From assembly GCA_934869045.1 (NCBI GenBank), contig CAKXAF010000001.1:19111-38404 (forward strand): a DNA stretch of 19,294 nucleotides. Direction: 5' to 3'. The notes under the pieces were generated by a model. The model saw only the letters and a program-made list of their open reading frames with translations. It was not told the origin of the DNA and made no database searches. This document shows positions 1 to 6,986 of the stretch, in pieces. This stretch comes from an uncultured Nitrososphaerota archaeon. GTDB lineage: Bacteria; Bacillota; Clostridia; Oscillospirales; Ruminococcaceae. The position numbers and the translations under genes are program-made. Each line of letters begins with the position of its first letter. Within the stretch, counting starts at the first letter, position 1.

Positions 1-1
1 T

Positions 2-691
2 GTCCGCTTTTTGAGCGCCGCCCATTCCCTATTGTATGATAACTATGTTCTGGCCCTGAATTGTGTGAATACCCAAAAGATCGCCAAAACTGCTGCGGGC
101 ATCGTCAGCCGGGAATGCCATCGCAAAAAAACCGGGACTGCTGTGGAGAAGAAGCGACTCCTCAGTGCCATTACGCCCAAGGGGAACCTTTGCTTCACCG
201 AAACCATCCGGACTCTCTGCCCGCGGATCTATCTGATTAAGGATCCCTACGGCGCGGCGTCCAATCTTCTTCTCACCGCCATCCGGTCACTCCTGCTGGA
301 GTATGACGTCACGCTGTATACCTGCTTCTGCCCGCTGAACCCCTACAGCAAGATCGACCACATCCTCATCCCCGAGCTGGGCCTGGGTTTCGTCACAGCT
401 GGGCGCAGCGTCCCCGCGGAAAGCCTTCCTGATCCCTACCGGGTTGTGAGTTTCACCCGGTTCACCGATATGGAACAGCTGGGCAAACGCAAGCAGCGCC
501 TCCACTTTAACCGCCGCGCCGCTGGAGAGATCTTGGACGCCGCCGTCCGATCCCTGAAACGGGCTAAGATCCTCCACGATGCCATCGAAAAATGGTATAC
601 CGCCGCTATGGACTTCAAAAAAGCCGAAGCTATTGGAGACGGCGTCATCGAAGCGATCCGGCGATGGAAGACAGCCGTCGAAAAATCGTAG
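2..691 (+). CDS. PRK06851-like P-loop ATPase family protein, C-terminal part, degenerate Walker A (partial at left edge)
   Basis: The frame is open to the left edge, so the gene starts outside the window; the TTG at position 11 is internal, and about 229 residues are visible. I recognise the second half of the PRK06851-type family, whose members carry two tandem P-loop units. The visible part has the unit-opening ITPKG (residues about 57-61), a beta strand RIYLIK, a hydrophobic segment ending in YTCFCP, then IDHILIPELGLGF, which matches the family's 'hCxxDPdSlDmviiPELgv' region, and a C-terminal helical tail with LHDAIEKWY and MDFKKAE. Where the family has a GRPGTGKS-type Walker A this protein has DPYGAASN: the lysine and two glycines are gone. 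ATP binding by this half is therefore doubtful; the upstream half may still be intact. The true biochemical role of the family is unknown to me. Family call is from remembered motifs, not a search. Confidence 0.65.
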   Translation, partial: VRFLSAAHSLLYDNYVLALNCVNTQKIAKTAAGIVSRECHRKKTGTAVEKKRLLSAITPKGNLCFTETIRTLCPRIYLIKDPYGAASNLLLTAIRSLLLEYDVTLYTCFCPLNPYSKIDHILIPELGLGFVTAGRSVPAESLPDPYRVVSFTRFTDMEQLGKRKQRLHFNRRAAGEILDAAVRSLKRAKILHDAIEKWYTAAMDFKKAEAIGDGVIEAIRRWKTAVEKS

Positions 692-965
692 AATGGCGCG
701 GTTTCATGAAGTGCAGAGCTGTCTGCCGGAGAATTCGTCCGCACCCGCTGGAATTATGGCCTTCCCTGTGACATGGGATGCTTTCCCGCCGATTCGATGA
801 CCCACACGGAAATGTCCGGAGGAGGAAACGGCGTTGGAGCCGACAGAATCCGTCTTTTCTCCCTTCCGCAAGATCCGGGCGCCTATCCTTTTGCAGTCAC
901 AGCCGTTTGACCGGAGGCTTCAGACACCTATTTTTTCCAGATCGCCTTATCCGAATAAACAAAAT

Positions 966-1017
966 GCTGCGAGAATTTCGGGGCGCAGTCTCCCTCGAAA
1001 TTCCCGCAGCGATTTTT
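966..1017. terminator. bidirectional rho-independent terminator
   Basis: An 18-bp inverted repeat (966-983 with 993-1010, one A-C mismatch and one G-T wobble, 9-nt loop) is followed on the plus strand by TTTTT (1013-1017). On the minus strand it is followed by a T-rich run (TTTTGTTTA). It sits directly after the stop of the minus-strand CBS protein gene and can also stop plus-strand transcripts coming from the gene ending at 691. Confidence 0.85.
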
Positions 1018-2380
1018 ATTCGTCTGCCGCCGTTTCTTCCTCGTCCTTTTCCGGCGGATCCAGACGCTGGATCTTCACCTTGGCTACCCGGCGCTCCTCC
1101 ACCAGCATGACGGTAAAGCGGTAGCCTTCGTATTCGATGCCGGGGTTCTCATCTTCCTTGGGGATGCGGCCCAGCATATGGGTCATAAATCCGCCCAGAG
1201 TGTCGTAATCCTCATCCTCCTCAAACGGAATCTTCAGCAGATCACCCAGATCCTCCAGTTCGACCGTTCCCTCCACCACATAGGTATTGTCATCCAGCTT
1301 CTGTATGGTCTTTTCCTCTTCGTCGTATTCATCCTCGATCTCGCCGACGATGGCCTCCAGGATGTCCTCCATGGTGAGGATCCCTTCCGTTCCGCCGTAC
1401 TCGTCTACAACCACTGCCATGGCGGTCTGGCTCTTTTTAAATTCAGCGAAAACATTGCGGCACTTGGTGTGCTCCGGCACATAAATAACCGGGCGGATAA
1501 AGTCCGCGATGTTCAGGTCGCCGGAAGACTGGCAGCCGACCAGGCAGAGCAAATCCTTTACATGGATGAAGCCCAGGATGTTGTCCAGATCCTTCTCGTA
1601 AACCGGCAGACGAGAAAAGCCCTCGCTGGTGGCGAGATAGACAACCTCGCTGACCTTGGCGTCCTTTTCAACAGCCGCGATCTCGGTGCGGTGGGTCATT
1701 ACGTCGCCTACCGTCGTGTCATCGAACTCGAAGATGTTGTTGATCATTTCCTTCTGGCTTTCTTCGATAAAGCCCATTTCGCTGCCGGTGTCCACCAGCA
1801 TCCGGATTTCTTCCTCCGTAACCGTCTCCGCCGTTTTGCGCGGATCCGCCCCAAATAACCGCGCCGCTCCAACAGAAAAGCCGCGGATTGGCCCAGTAAT
1901 CGGGAGAAAAATCCACAGCACACCGGGAAAGAGCTTAGCGGTGGCGTATCCGAACCGCTCACAGTACCGGGCGCCGAGAAACTGCGGAATTTTAATGCCG
2001 ATACTAATGACCGCAAAGGTCAGCAGCAGCGCGCAGACCGCCACACTCCCCAGCAGCAGCGGATGGGAAACCGCGCCGGCTTCCAGCTCCGCAGCGGAAA
2101 GCCGCACAAGCAGCTGGTAAAGCGGTTCCGCCGCCAGCACCAGCACCGGGATTTCCGCCAGCATGGCGCACACCACCGCCGCCGTCCGGATTTTGTCCGC
2201 AATATCCGGAATCGCCAGGCAGCGGGTCAGCCGCTGGGCCCGGGCATCTCCATTTTGTGTCCGCTCCTTTAAATCGGCGTCGTTGACGCCGATCATCGCC
2301 GCGGCGCTGGCAGAAAAATAGCAGCAAAATGCCAAAAACACCAATGAAAGCAGCAAATACCATGATCGTCCGTCGTCCAA
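1016..2380 (-). CDS. DUF21/CBS-pair/CorC_HlyC domain membrane protein (hemolysin C / CNNM type), degenerate DUF21 domain
   Basis: 454 residues from a TTG start; a GGAGG lies 9 bases upstream (2391-2395 region), supporting this start. Order: DUF21-like membrane domain (about 1-185, hydrophobic stretches near 8-30, 65-95, 107-130 and 150-175), acidic linker, CBS pair (about 220-345, with VGDVMTHRTEI and VVDEYGGTEGILTMEDILEAIVG), and a CorC_HlyC C-terminal domain (about 360-442, with YVVEGTVELEDL). Length and architecture match CorC/CNNM proteins, implicated in magnesium efflux or homeostasis. Unusually, the TM1 'SETA' motif reads SAAA (about 25-28), the Asn-rich second motif is AAVVCAML, and 'GEIxPK' near TM3 reads GIKIPQ, so the residues normally thought to serve ion binding are missing. 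It follows the methyltransferase gene by 62 bp with no terminator, so they are probably co-transcribed. Family call is firm; transport activity is doubtful. Confidence 0.9.
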   Translation of the reverse strand: MDDGRSWYLLLSLVFLAFCCYFSASAAAMIGVNDADLKERTQNGDARAQRLTRCLAIPDIADKIRTAAVVCAMLAEIPVLVLAAEPLYQLLVRLSAAELEAGAVSHPLLLGSVAVCALLLTFAVISIGIKIPQFLGARYCERFGYATAKLFPGVLWIFLPITGPIRGFSVGAARLFGADPRKTAETVTEEEIRMLVDTGSEMGFIEESQKEMINNIFEFDDTTVGDVMTHRTEIAAVEKDAKVSEVVYLATSEGFSRLPVYEKDLDNILGFIHVKDLLCLVGCQSSGDLNIADFIRPVIYVPEHTKCRNVFAEFKKSQTAMAVVVDEYGGTEGILTMEDILEAIVGEIEDEYDEEEKTIQKLDDNTYVVEGTVELEDLGDLLKIPFEEDEDYDTLGGFMTHMLGRIPKEDENPGIEYEGYRFTVMLVEERRVAKVKIQRLDPPEKDEEETAADE

Positions 2381-2442
2381 GTCGTAAAACCTCCAGTTTT
2401 TTGTCCGTTTTTGATTTCAAAGGCCCATCGGCCTGAAAATCC

Positions 2443-3225
2443 TCAAGAAAATTCCGGCTTGACTGCGCGGGTCGCCAGATAAGTCGGCGTATACTCCCGC
2501 AGCGCACAGTCCCCCGGCCGGTCGTAATCCTCAAACAGATGGGTCAGCCGGAATCCTGCCAAAAGCTGCCCGCCGATCTGGGTTTCCAGCGAATGGCTGA
2601 ACTGAATCCCCTCCCAGTTATCCGCCATCCGGCGGTACTCCTCGTCTGAGGCATTGCGGAGAGGGTCATAGGGCAGAGAGTTGACGACCCGCAGCGGGTC
2701 GCTGTCCTCAAACAGAAAGACCAGGGGGTTGCTGAAGCCGGCCAGCAGCACACCGCCCGGGCGCAGCACCCGGAAGCATTCCCGCCAAATGGGCAGGACC
2801 TCCTGCACGTAACAGTTGGAAACCGGATGAAAAATCAGGTCAAAGCTCCCGTCGGAAAACGGCAGGGGCCTAGTCATATCGCCCTTCACCACCCGGATGC
2901 CGTAATTTTCCCGGCTGGCCACCATCCGTTCGGCGGAAAGCTGGCAGTCCGAGTTATCGAACACGGTCACGTCTGCGCCCAGCGCGGCGAAGATAGGCAT
3001 CTGCTGCCCGCCGCCGCTGGCAAGACCCAGAATTTTCATCCCCGGAAAAGGCAGGAACCAATCTTTTGGCACCGTTTTGCAGGGCGTCAAAAAAACGCCC
3101 CAGTTCCCAGCCTTTGCCTGCACAAAATCCTCATGGGTAATGGGGACAGACCACTCGCAACCATGCTCGGCCCACACATCCCAGGTTTTGGAATTAACTG
3201 CTGTATAATCGTTCCGGCTTTCCAT
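2443..3225 (-). CDS. class I SAM-dependent methyltransferase
   Basis: 260 residues from the ATG at 3225, preceded by GGAGGA with 7 bases spacing. The Rossmann methyltransferase motifs are in order: motif I ILGLASGGGQQMP (about 65-77), acidic end of beta 2 VTVFDNSD (about 86-93), GDMTRPLPF (about 115-123), FDLIFHPVSNCYV (about 128-140), and post-motif RVLRPGGVLLAGF (about 152-164). The N-terminal region with NDYTAVNSKTWDVWAEHG is typical of Methyltransf_11-type enzymes of unknown substrate common in Clostridia. The frame stays open upstream to a TTG at 3300, but that TTG is the -35 box of the promoter, so the longer form is not real. No substrate can be read from sequence or context; the next gene is the CBS-domain membrane protein. 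Confidence 0.9.
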   Translation of the reverse strand: MESRNDYTAVNSKTWDVWAEHGCEWSVPITHEDFVQAKAGNWGVFLTPCKTVPKDWFLPFPGMKILGLASGGGQQMPIFAALGADVTVFDNSDCQLSAERMVASRENYGIRVVKGDMTRPLPFSDGSFDLIFHPVSNCYVQEVLPIWRECFRVLRPGGVLLAGFSNPLVFLFEDSDPLRVVNSLPYDPLRNASDEEYRRMADNWEGIQFSHSLETQIGGQLLAGFRLTHLFEDYDRPGDCALREYTPTYLATRAVKPEFS

Positions 3226-3271
3226 TTTTCGCTCCTCCGCCGCGGATAAACCGATCGGCTGTTCTTTCATC

Positions 3272-3300
3272 ATCATACCCTGTTTCGGCGGATTTGTCAA
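3272..3300 (-). promoter_or_regulatory. sigma-A promoter for the methyltransferase gene
   Basis: On the minus strand TTGACA (3295-3300) is followed after exactly 17 bases by TATGAT (3272-3277). Transcription should begin near 3265, giving a leader of about 40 bases with the ribosome binding site in it. The -35 box lies about 20 bp beyond the deacetylase stop codon. Confidence 0.88.
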
Positions 3301-3320
3301 TCCGTTAAAAGCGGGCCGGT

Positions 3321-4139
3321 TCAGCCGCCGAAACGGATCGGATCGGTTTCCGGCGTCAGCTTTTCGAAACGGTAGCCCAGGCCGGTATAATAGTCAACCA
3401 GCATGCGGATGCACTCCGGCGCCGTGGTCCGCAGCGCATCGTCATGCATCAGAATCAGGATCTTTTCCTTCTCGCCGGCACTTTTCACAATGTTATCGAA
3501 CATTTTTTGGGCTGGGGTAGCTTTCGATTTGTCGTCCTTGGCGATGGCGTTCCAGTCGAACCAAACGTTTCCAGCCTTCTCCATCCGGGTTTTGATCTCC
3601 TTCAAGACTTCCTTGGAGGCGTGCTTGTTGTTGCTGCCGCCGGGAAAACGGAAAATCGACGGACGGACGCCCACGATGGACTCCAGATGGTCAGAAAGCC
3701 GGTTGAAGTCCTTGAGATAGGCGTCTGCACTGGCGTAGATTTCACCGTACCGGTGGGAGTAGGAATGGATTCCCAGCGCATGGCCCTCGTCCACGATCCG
3801 CTGATAGAGCATTTTTCCCCGTTCCGTAGTGGCGCCGATGACAAAAAAGGTCGCCGGGACATTTTTTTCCTTGAGCACGTCCAAAATTTCGGCAGTCATG
3901 ACAGAGGGGCCGTCATCAAAACTCAGATAGACGACCTTCCCTTCCGCTTCGCCGGAGGGGAATCCCCCCTCCAGCGTCTCTGCCGCACCTTCCCCAGGGG
4001 GCGCAGGAGCCGCGGTCTCTCGGGAGGCGCCCAATGCACGCACGCCCATGACGACCAGATTGCCGGTGATGGCGGCAACCAGAAGCAGCGCGGCCAGCCC
4101 GTAAAGCAGGTTGTGCAGCCGGAACGACTTGATAAACAT
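3321..4139 (-). CDS. membrane-anchored polysaccharide deacetylase (NodB domain, carbohydrate esterase family 4)
   Basis: 272 residues. A short basic N-terminus and one hydrophobic segment (about 12-34) form a signal anchor, followed by a Pro/Ala/Gly/Glu-rich linker (to about 67) and a NodB domain outside the membrane. Catalytic motifs: SFDDGPS (73-79), HSYSH (125-129, metal-binding His pair), RFPGGS (164-169), WFDWNA (193-198) and ILMHDD (229-234). All five CE4 motifs are present, so activity is expected. The DAYLKDFNRLSD and RFPGG signature is usual for clostridial peptidoglycan or polysaccharide N-deacetylases; the exact substrate (GlcNAc or MurNAc in peptidoglycan) is inferred. The ATG at 4139 has AAAGGA about 10 bases upstream. 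It lies 79 bp after recD2; no strong terminator or promoter is visible in that gap, though a weak TTGTCG...TCTATA pair could start its own transcript. Confidence 0.92.
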   Translation of the reverse strand: MFIKSFRLHNLLYGLAALLLVAAITGNLVVMGVRALGASRETAAPAPPGEGAAETLEGGFPSGEAEGKVVYLSFDDGPSVMTAEILDVLKEKNVPATFFVIGATTERGKMLYQRIVDEGHALGIHSYSHRYGEIYASADAYLKDFNRLSDHLESIVGVRPSIFRFPGGSNNKHASKEVLKEIKTRMEKAGNVWFDWNAIAKDDKSKATPAQKMFDNIVKSAGEKEKILILMHDDALRTTAPECIRMLVDYYTGLGYRFEKLTPETDPIRFGG

Positions 4140-4218
4140 GATGCCACATTCCTTTCGCCGTATAGATTCAGTTTAAGCTTATGCGACAAAAGGCCGGTTC
4201 ATGTGGGAGGAATTGTCC

Positions 4219-6444
4219 CTAAATGGAATCGGGATCGCTCTCTGCGCCTTCCCCGGCCAGAAAATAGCGGAGGCCGGTGTAGCGGAGATTGCGTCTATGG
4301 TTTCCAACCATGTACTCTACCCGCTTGGCGGATCCCACCAGGACCAGCAGCTTTTTCGCCCGGGTCACAGCGGTGTAGAGAAGGTTGCGGAAATAAAGCT
4401 TGTCATAGCCCCCAAGAATCGGAAGGACGACGGCGTCGTATTCGCTGCCCTGGCTCTTGTGGACAGTGATGGCATAGGCCAGTTCCAGGTCCATGGCCAT
4501 TTCAAAGGGGTAGGAGCACACCCGGCCGTCAAAATCGATGACAATGGAGGCGGAGGCGTTGTCGATGGAACGGATCCTGCCGATGTCTCCGTTATAAATA
4601 CCCATGCCTTTTTCGCCGTTTTTGTCCCATTCCACGTCATAGTTGTTGCGGTTTTGAAGAACCTTGTCTCCCTCCCGGAAGGTGCAAAGGATGCCCCTGT
4701 GCTCCCGCTTGTCCGGCGCGGCGGGATTTAACCGCTCCTGCAGGCGGGCGTTGAGCGCATAGACCCCCACCGTCCCCTTCCGCTGAGGAGCGAGGACCTG
4801 GATATCCGCCAGCGGGGAAAAGCCGTAACTCTTGGGCAGGCGCTCTGCCACCAGGTCCACGATGGTCCGTGCCGCCATTTCCTCCCCCAACCGGGACAGA
4901 AAGAAAAAGTCCCGGTCCTTTACCGTCAGGTCCGGCATCTCTCCCCGGACGATGCGGTGGGCGTTGGTGACGATGAGGCTCTCTGCCGCCTGACGGAAGA
5001 TCTGCCGGAGCTCCACCGTGGGGACCTTCCCGCTGGCAATGAGGTCCCGGAGGACGTTGCCTGCGCCCACGGAGGGAAGCTGATCCGAGTCCCCCACCAG
5101 CACCAGCTTGCAGCCCGGCCGGATGCCCCGGAGCAGCGATTCGAAAAGCTCCACGTCCACCATGGACATCTCGTCGATGACTACGGCATCCACATCCAGG
5201 GGGTTGTGCTCATTGTGCAGGAACCGGGAACGGCTTTCGTCGGAAAAATCCACTTCCAGCAGCCGGTGGATGGTCTTGGCCTCGTGTCCGGTCACCTCGG
5301 AGATCCGCATGGCAGCCCGGCCGGTGGGAGCGGCGATGGCAAGCTTCATCCCCTCCTGCTCCAGCAGCTCGATAATGGCGTTGAGAGTAGTGGTCTTACC
5401 GGTGCCGGGGCCGCCGGTGAGGATGAGGATGCTCCGGGAGAGAGCCTCCCGGATGGCCCGGCGCTGAAGTTCCTCATAGACGATGCCCTTTTGCTCCTCC
5501 ACCCGGGCGATCATGGCGTCCACATCCCGCGTCTCGAAGTAGCGGTTCCGGAGCATCAACTCCACGCGGAAAGCGATGTACTTTTCTGCCTCATAAAGGC
5601 CCGGAAGGAATAGAAAGTCCTTACCCTTCCGGCGCAGGACGCAGAGCTCTTCCGCGTCCAGGCGATTATCGATTTCGATCTCCACTGAGTCCTCACCCAA
5701 GCCGATGAGCTTCTGCGTCAAAAGCACCACCTTGTCCCGGACAAGGCAGGTGTGGCCGTTGCGGAGGTTATAGCGCAGAACATGGGTCACCGCTGCGAAG
5801 ATCCGCTCGGGGCTGGTCCGCTCCATGCCCATGGAGGCGGCCATCCGGTCGGCAACCTGGAATTCCACGCGGATATCGTCGCCGCAGAGAAGATAAGGGT
5901 TCTGCTTCAGCAGATCCGTGGTCAGCGGTCCCCACTTTTTATAAATCCGGACGCTTTGGGAGGAACTGAGGCCGTATTGAGCCAGGAAAATCATCACCGT
6001 CCGCATGCTGAACAGCTGGCCGAACTCCTTTATGAGCGCTTCCGCCTTCTTTTGAGAGATCCCCCTGACCTCGGCCAGCCGGGAGGGGTCCTTTTCCAGA
6101 ACATCCAGGGTCCCGTCTCCGAAAGCGTCAACGATCCGCCCGGCCAGCGCCGCACCGATGCCCTTTACCGCCCCGGAGGCCAGGTACTTCCGAATCGCCG
6201 CGGCCGTTTCGGGCAGGCTCCGCTCAAAAAGCACAACCTTGAACTGGTACCCAAACTTCGGATGGGCGACATACTGTCCCGTCAGGGTCAGCGCCTCCCC
6301 AGGGGCCACCCCCTGCAGCGGGCCCACCGCTGGGAGGTACTCCTCTCCGGTGTCCATTTCGACCACCGCGAAGCCGCTGGTCGCGTCTTCATAAAGAATC
6401 TGCTCCACCGTGCCCCGGAGCTGAACCATCTCACGTTCCGCCAT
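4219..6444 (-). CDS. recD2: RecD2 (YrrC-type) ATP-dependent 5'-3' DNA helicase
   Basis: 741 residues from the ATG at 6444, which has an AGGAAGGGG ribosome binding site. An in-frame ATG at 6504 lies upstream of a perfect hairpin and has no good binding site, so I reject it. N-terminal OB-like region (about 5-75, VQLRGTVEQILY), helix-hairpin-helix region (about 92-135, VKGIGAALAGRIV and VRGISQKKAEALI), then superfamily 1B helicase motifs: Walker A GGPGTGKTTT (344-353), Walker B VIDEMSMVD (422-430), motif III GDSDQLPSVGAGN (451-463), ELRQIFRQA (478-486), ITVHKSQGSEYD (659-670) and TAVTRAKK (691-698). The length and long N-terminal extension match RecD2 of organisms without a RecBCD partner, acting in DNA repair and replication-fork maintenance. 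Last gene of the apparent metK transcript. Confidence 0.96.
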   Translation of the reverse strand: MAEREMVQLRGTVEQILYEDATSGFAVVEMDTGEEYLPAVGPLQGVAPGEALTLTGQYVAHPKFGYQFKVVLFERSLPETAAAIRKYLASGAVKGIGAALAGRIVDAFGDGTLDVLEKDPSRLAEVRGISQKKAEALIKEFGQLFSMRTVMIFLAQYGLSSSQSVRIYKKWGPLTTDLLKQNPYLLCGDDIRVEFQVADRMAASMGMERTSPERIFAAVTHVLRYNLRNGHTCLVRDKVVLLTQKLIGLGEDSVEIEIDNRLDAEELCVLRRKGKDFLFLPGLYEAEKYIAFRVELMLRNRYFETRDVDAMIARVEEQKGIVYEELQRRAIREALSRSILILTGGPGTGKTTTLNAIIELLEQEGMKLAIAAPTGRAAMRISEVTGHEAKTIHRLLEVDFSDESRSRFLHNEHNPLDVDAVVIDEMSMVDVELFESLLRGIRPGCKLVLVGDSDQLPSVGAGNVLRDLIASGKVPTVELRQIFRQAAESLIVTNAHRIVRGEMPDLTVKDRDFFFLSRLGEEMAARTIVDLVAERLPKSYGFSPLADIQVLAPQRKGTVGVYALNARLQERLNPAAPDKREHRGILCTFREGDKVLQNRNNYDVEWDKNGEKGMGIYNGDIGRIRSIDNASASIVIDFDGRVCSYPFEMAMDLELAYAITVHKSQGSEYDAVVLPILGGYDKLYFRNLLYTAVTRAKKLLVLVGSAKRVEYMVGNHRRNLRYTGLRYFLAGEGAESDPDSI

Positions 6445-6473
6445 TGTTCCCCTTCCTTCTCCGTAAAACGCCG

Positions 6474-6499
6474 CAGGGACGCCGTAATCAGCGTCCCTG
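6474..6499 (-). promoter_or_regulatory. perfect 9-bp hairpin in the recD2 leader
   Basis: CAGGGACGC (6474-6482) pairs with GCGTCCCTG (6491-6499) around an 8-base loop, 29 bases before the chosen recD2 start. No T-run follows closely enough for a good terminator. It may act in RNA stability or processing; function is inferred. Confidence 0.5.
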
Positions 6500-6509
6500 T
6501 CCATCCTGA

Positions 6510-6863
6510 TCAGCCTGCGTCCGCATTCCGCGCCGGGAGCATTCCCGCAAGCACCGGGCCCAGATCCTTTTCCGTGCAGAGCCTTGCCCCCTCAAACCGA
6601 AGGGCTATCTGACGGGTGGCGGCGTCCATTCCCCGGTCCACCACCAGGATCCTGCCCGCCGAAAATTCACCTTCTGCCAACTGCGCCTTTGCCCGACGCA
6701 AAAGATACTCCATATCCTCCACATGGCCCTCCGCCGTCAGCACCGCAAACGCGGCGGCTCCCACCCGGCGCATGGGCCCGCGCCGGAATATCTGACAACA
6801 GACCTCCGTGACGACCCAGATAAACAATCCTGCGATGAGTCCAGCCCAAAAATACTCCCCCAT
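6510..6863 (-). CDS. small single-TM protein of unknown function with a possible glycosyltransferase-like fragment
   Basis: 117 residues from the ATG at 6863, with GGAAGG nine bases upstream; the frame is open to 6917 but that stretch contains a perfect hairpin and no binding site. One N-terminal membrane helix (about 3-25, WAGLIAGLFIWVVTEV) is followed by a cytosolic domain of about 85 residues. That domain has AAFAVLTAEGHVEDMEYLLRR (about 36-56), then ILVVDRGMDAATRQIA (about 72-87), a pattern reminiscent of the first strand-helix-strand of GT-A glycosyltransferases (VDxxSxDxT), but far too short and without a DXD motif, so it cannot be an enzyme of that class as seen. I do not recognise a named family. 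It lies 65 bp upstream of recD2 and 123 bp downstream of the zinc-ribbon membrane protein gene, in the same orientation. Confidence 0.8.
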   Translation of the reverse strand: MGEYFWAGLIAGLFIWVVTEVCCQIFRRGPMRRVGAAAFAVLTAEGHVEDMEYLLRRAKAQLAEGEFSAGRILVVDRGMDAATRQIALRFEGARLCTEKDLGPVLAGMLPARNADAG

Positions 6864-6887
6864 ACCGTCATCCCTTCCGTATGATCT

Positions 6888-6909
6888 CCGCTGCGGAAAA
6901 CCGCAGCGG
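6888..6909 (-). promoter_or_regulatory. perfect 9-bp hairpin before the small TM protein gene
   Basis: CCGCTGCGG (6888-6896) and CCGCAGCGG (6901-6909) are exact complements around a 4-base loop, 24 bases before the start codon at 6863. No T-run follows on either strand, so it is not a terminator. It supports the shorter start; its function is unknown. Confidence 0.55.
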
Positions 6910-6986
6910 GCAGCCATACCTCAGTTTATGAACAACCGGGCAAAAGGGTTCCGGTTCCCCGGTTTCCCGGTACTTTTGGGAAAAAA

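Noticed and set aside
692..965. Short frames in the gap, including a TTG at 834 preceded by GGAGGAGG
   Set aside because: The ribosome-site look-alike is good, but the frame runs straight through the terminator hairpin and on antisense to the CBS protein gene, with Arg/Ser/Pro-rich content and no recognisable motif. I see no gene in this stretch.
3444..4469. Plus-strand open frame across the deacetylase gene and the recD2 end
   Set aside because: Antisense to two clear genes and crosses their intergenic gap; no start signal or motif.
6947..6970. Tandem degenerate repeat GGTTCC / GGTTCCCC / GGTTTCCC
   Set aside because: Too short and imperfect to call a repeat element; probably local simple sequence in the gap between two genes.
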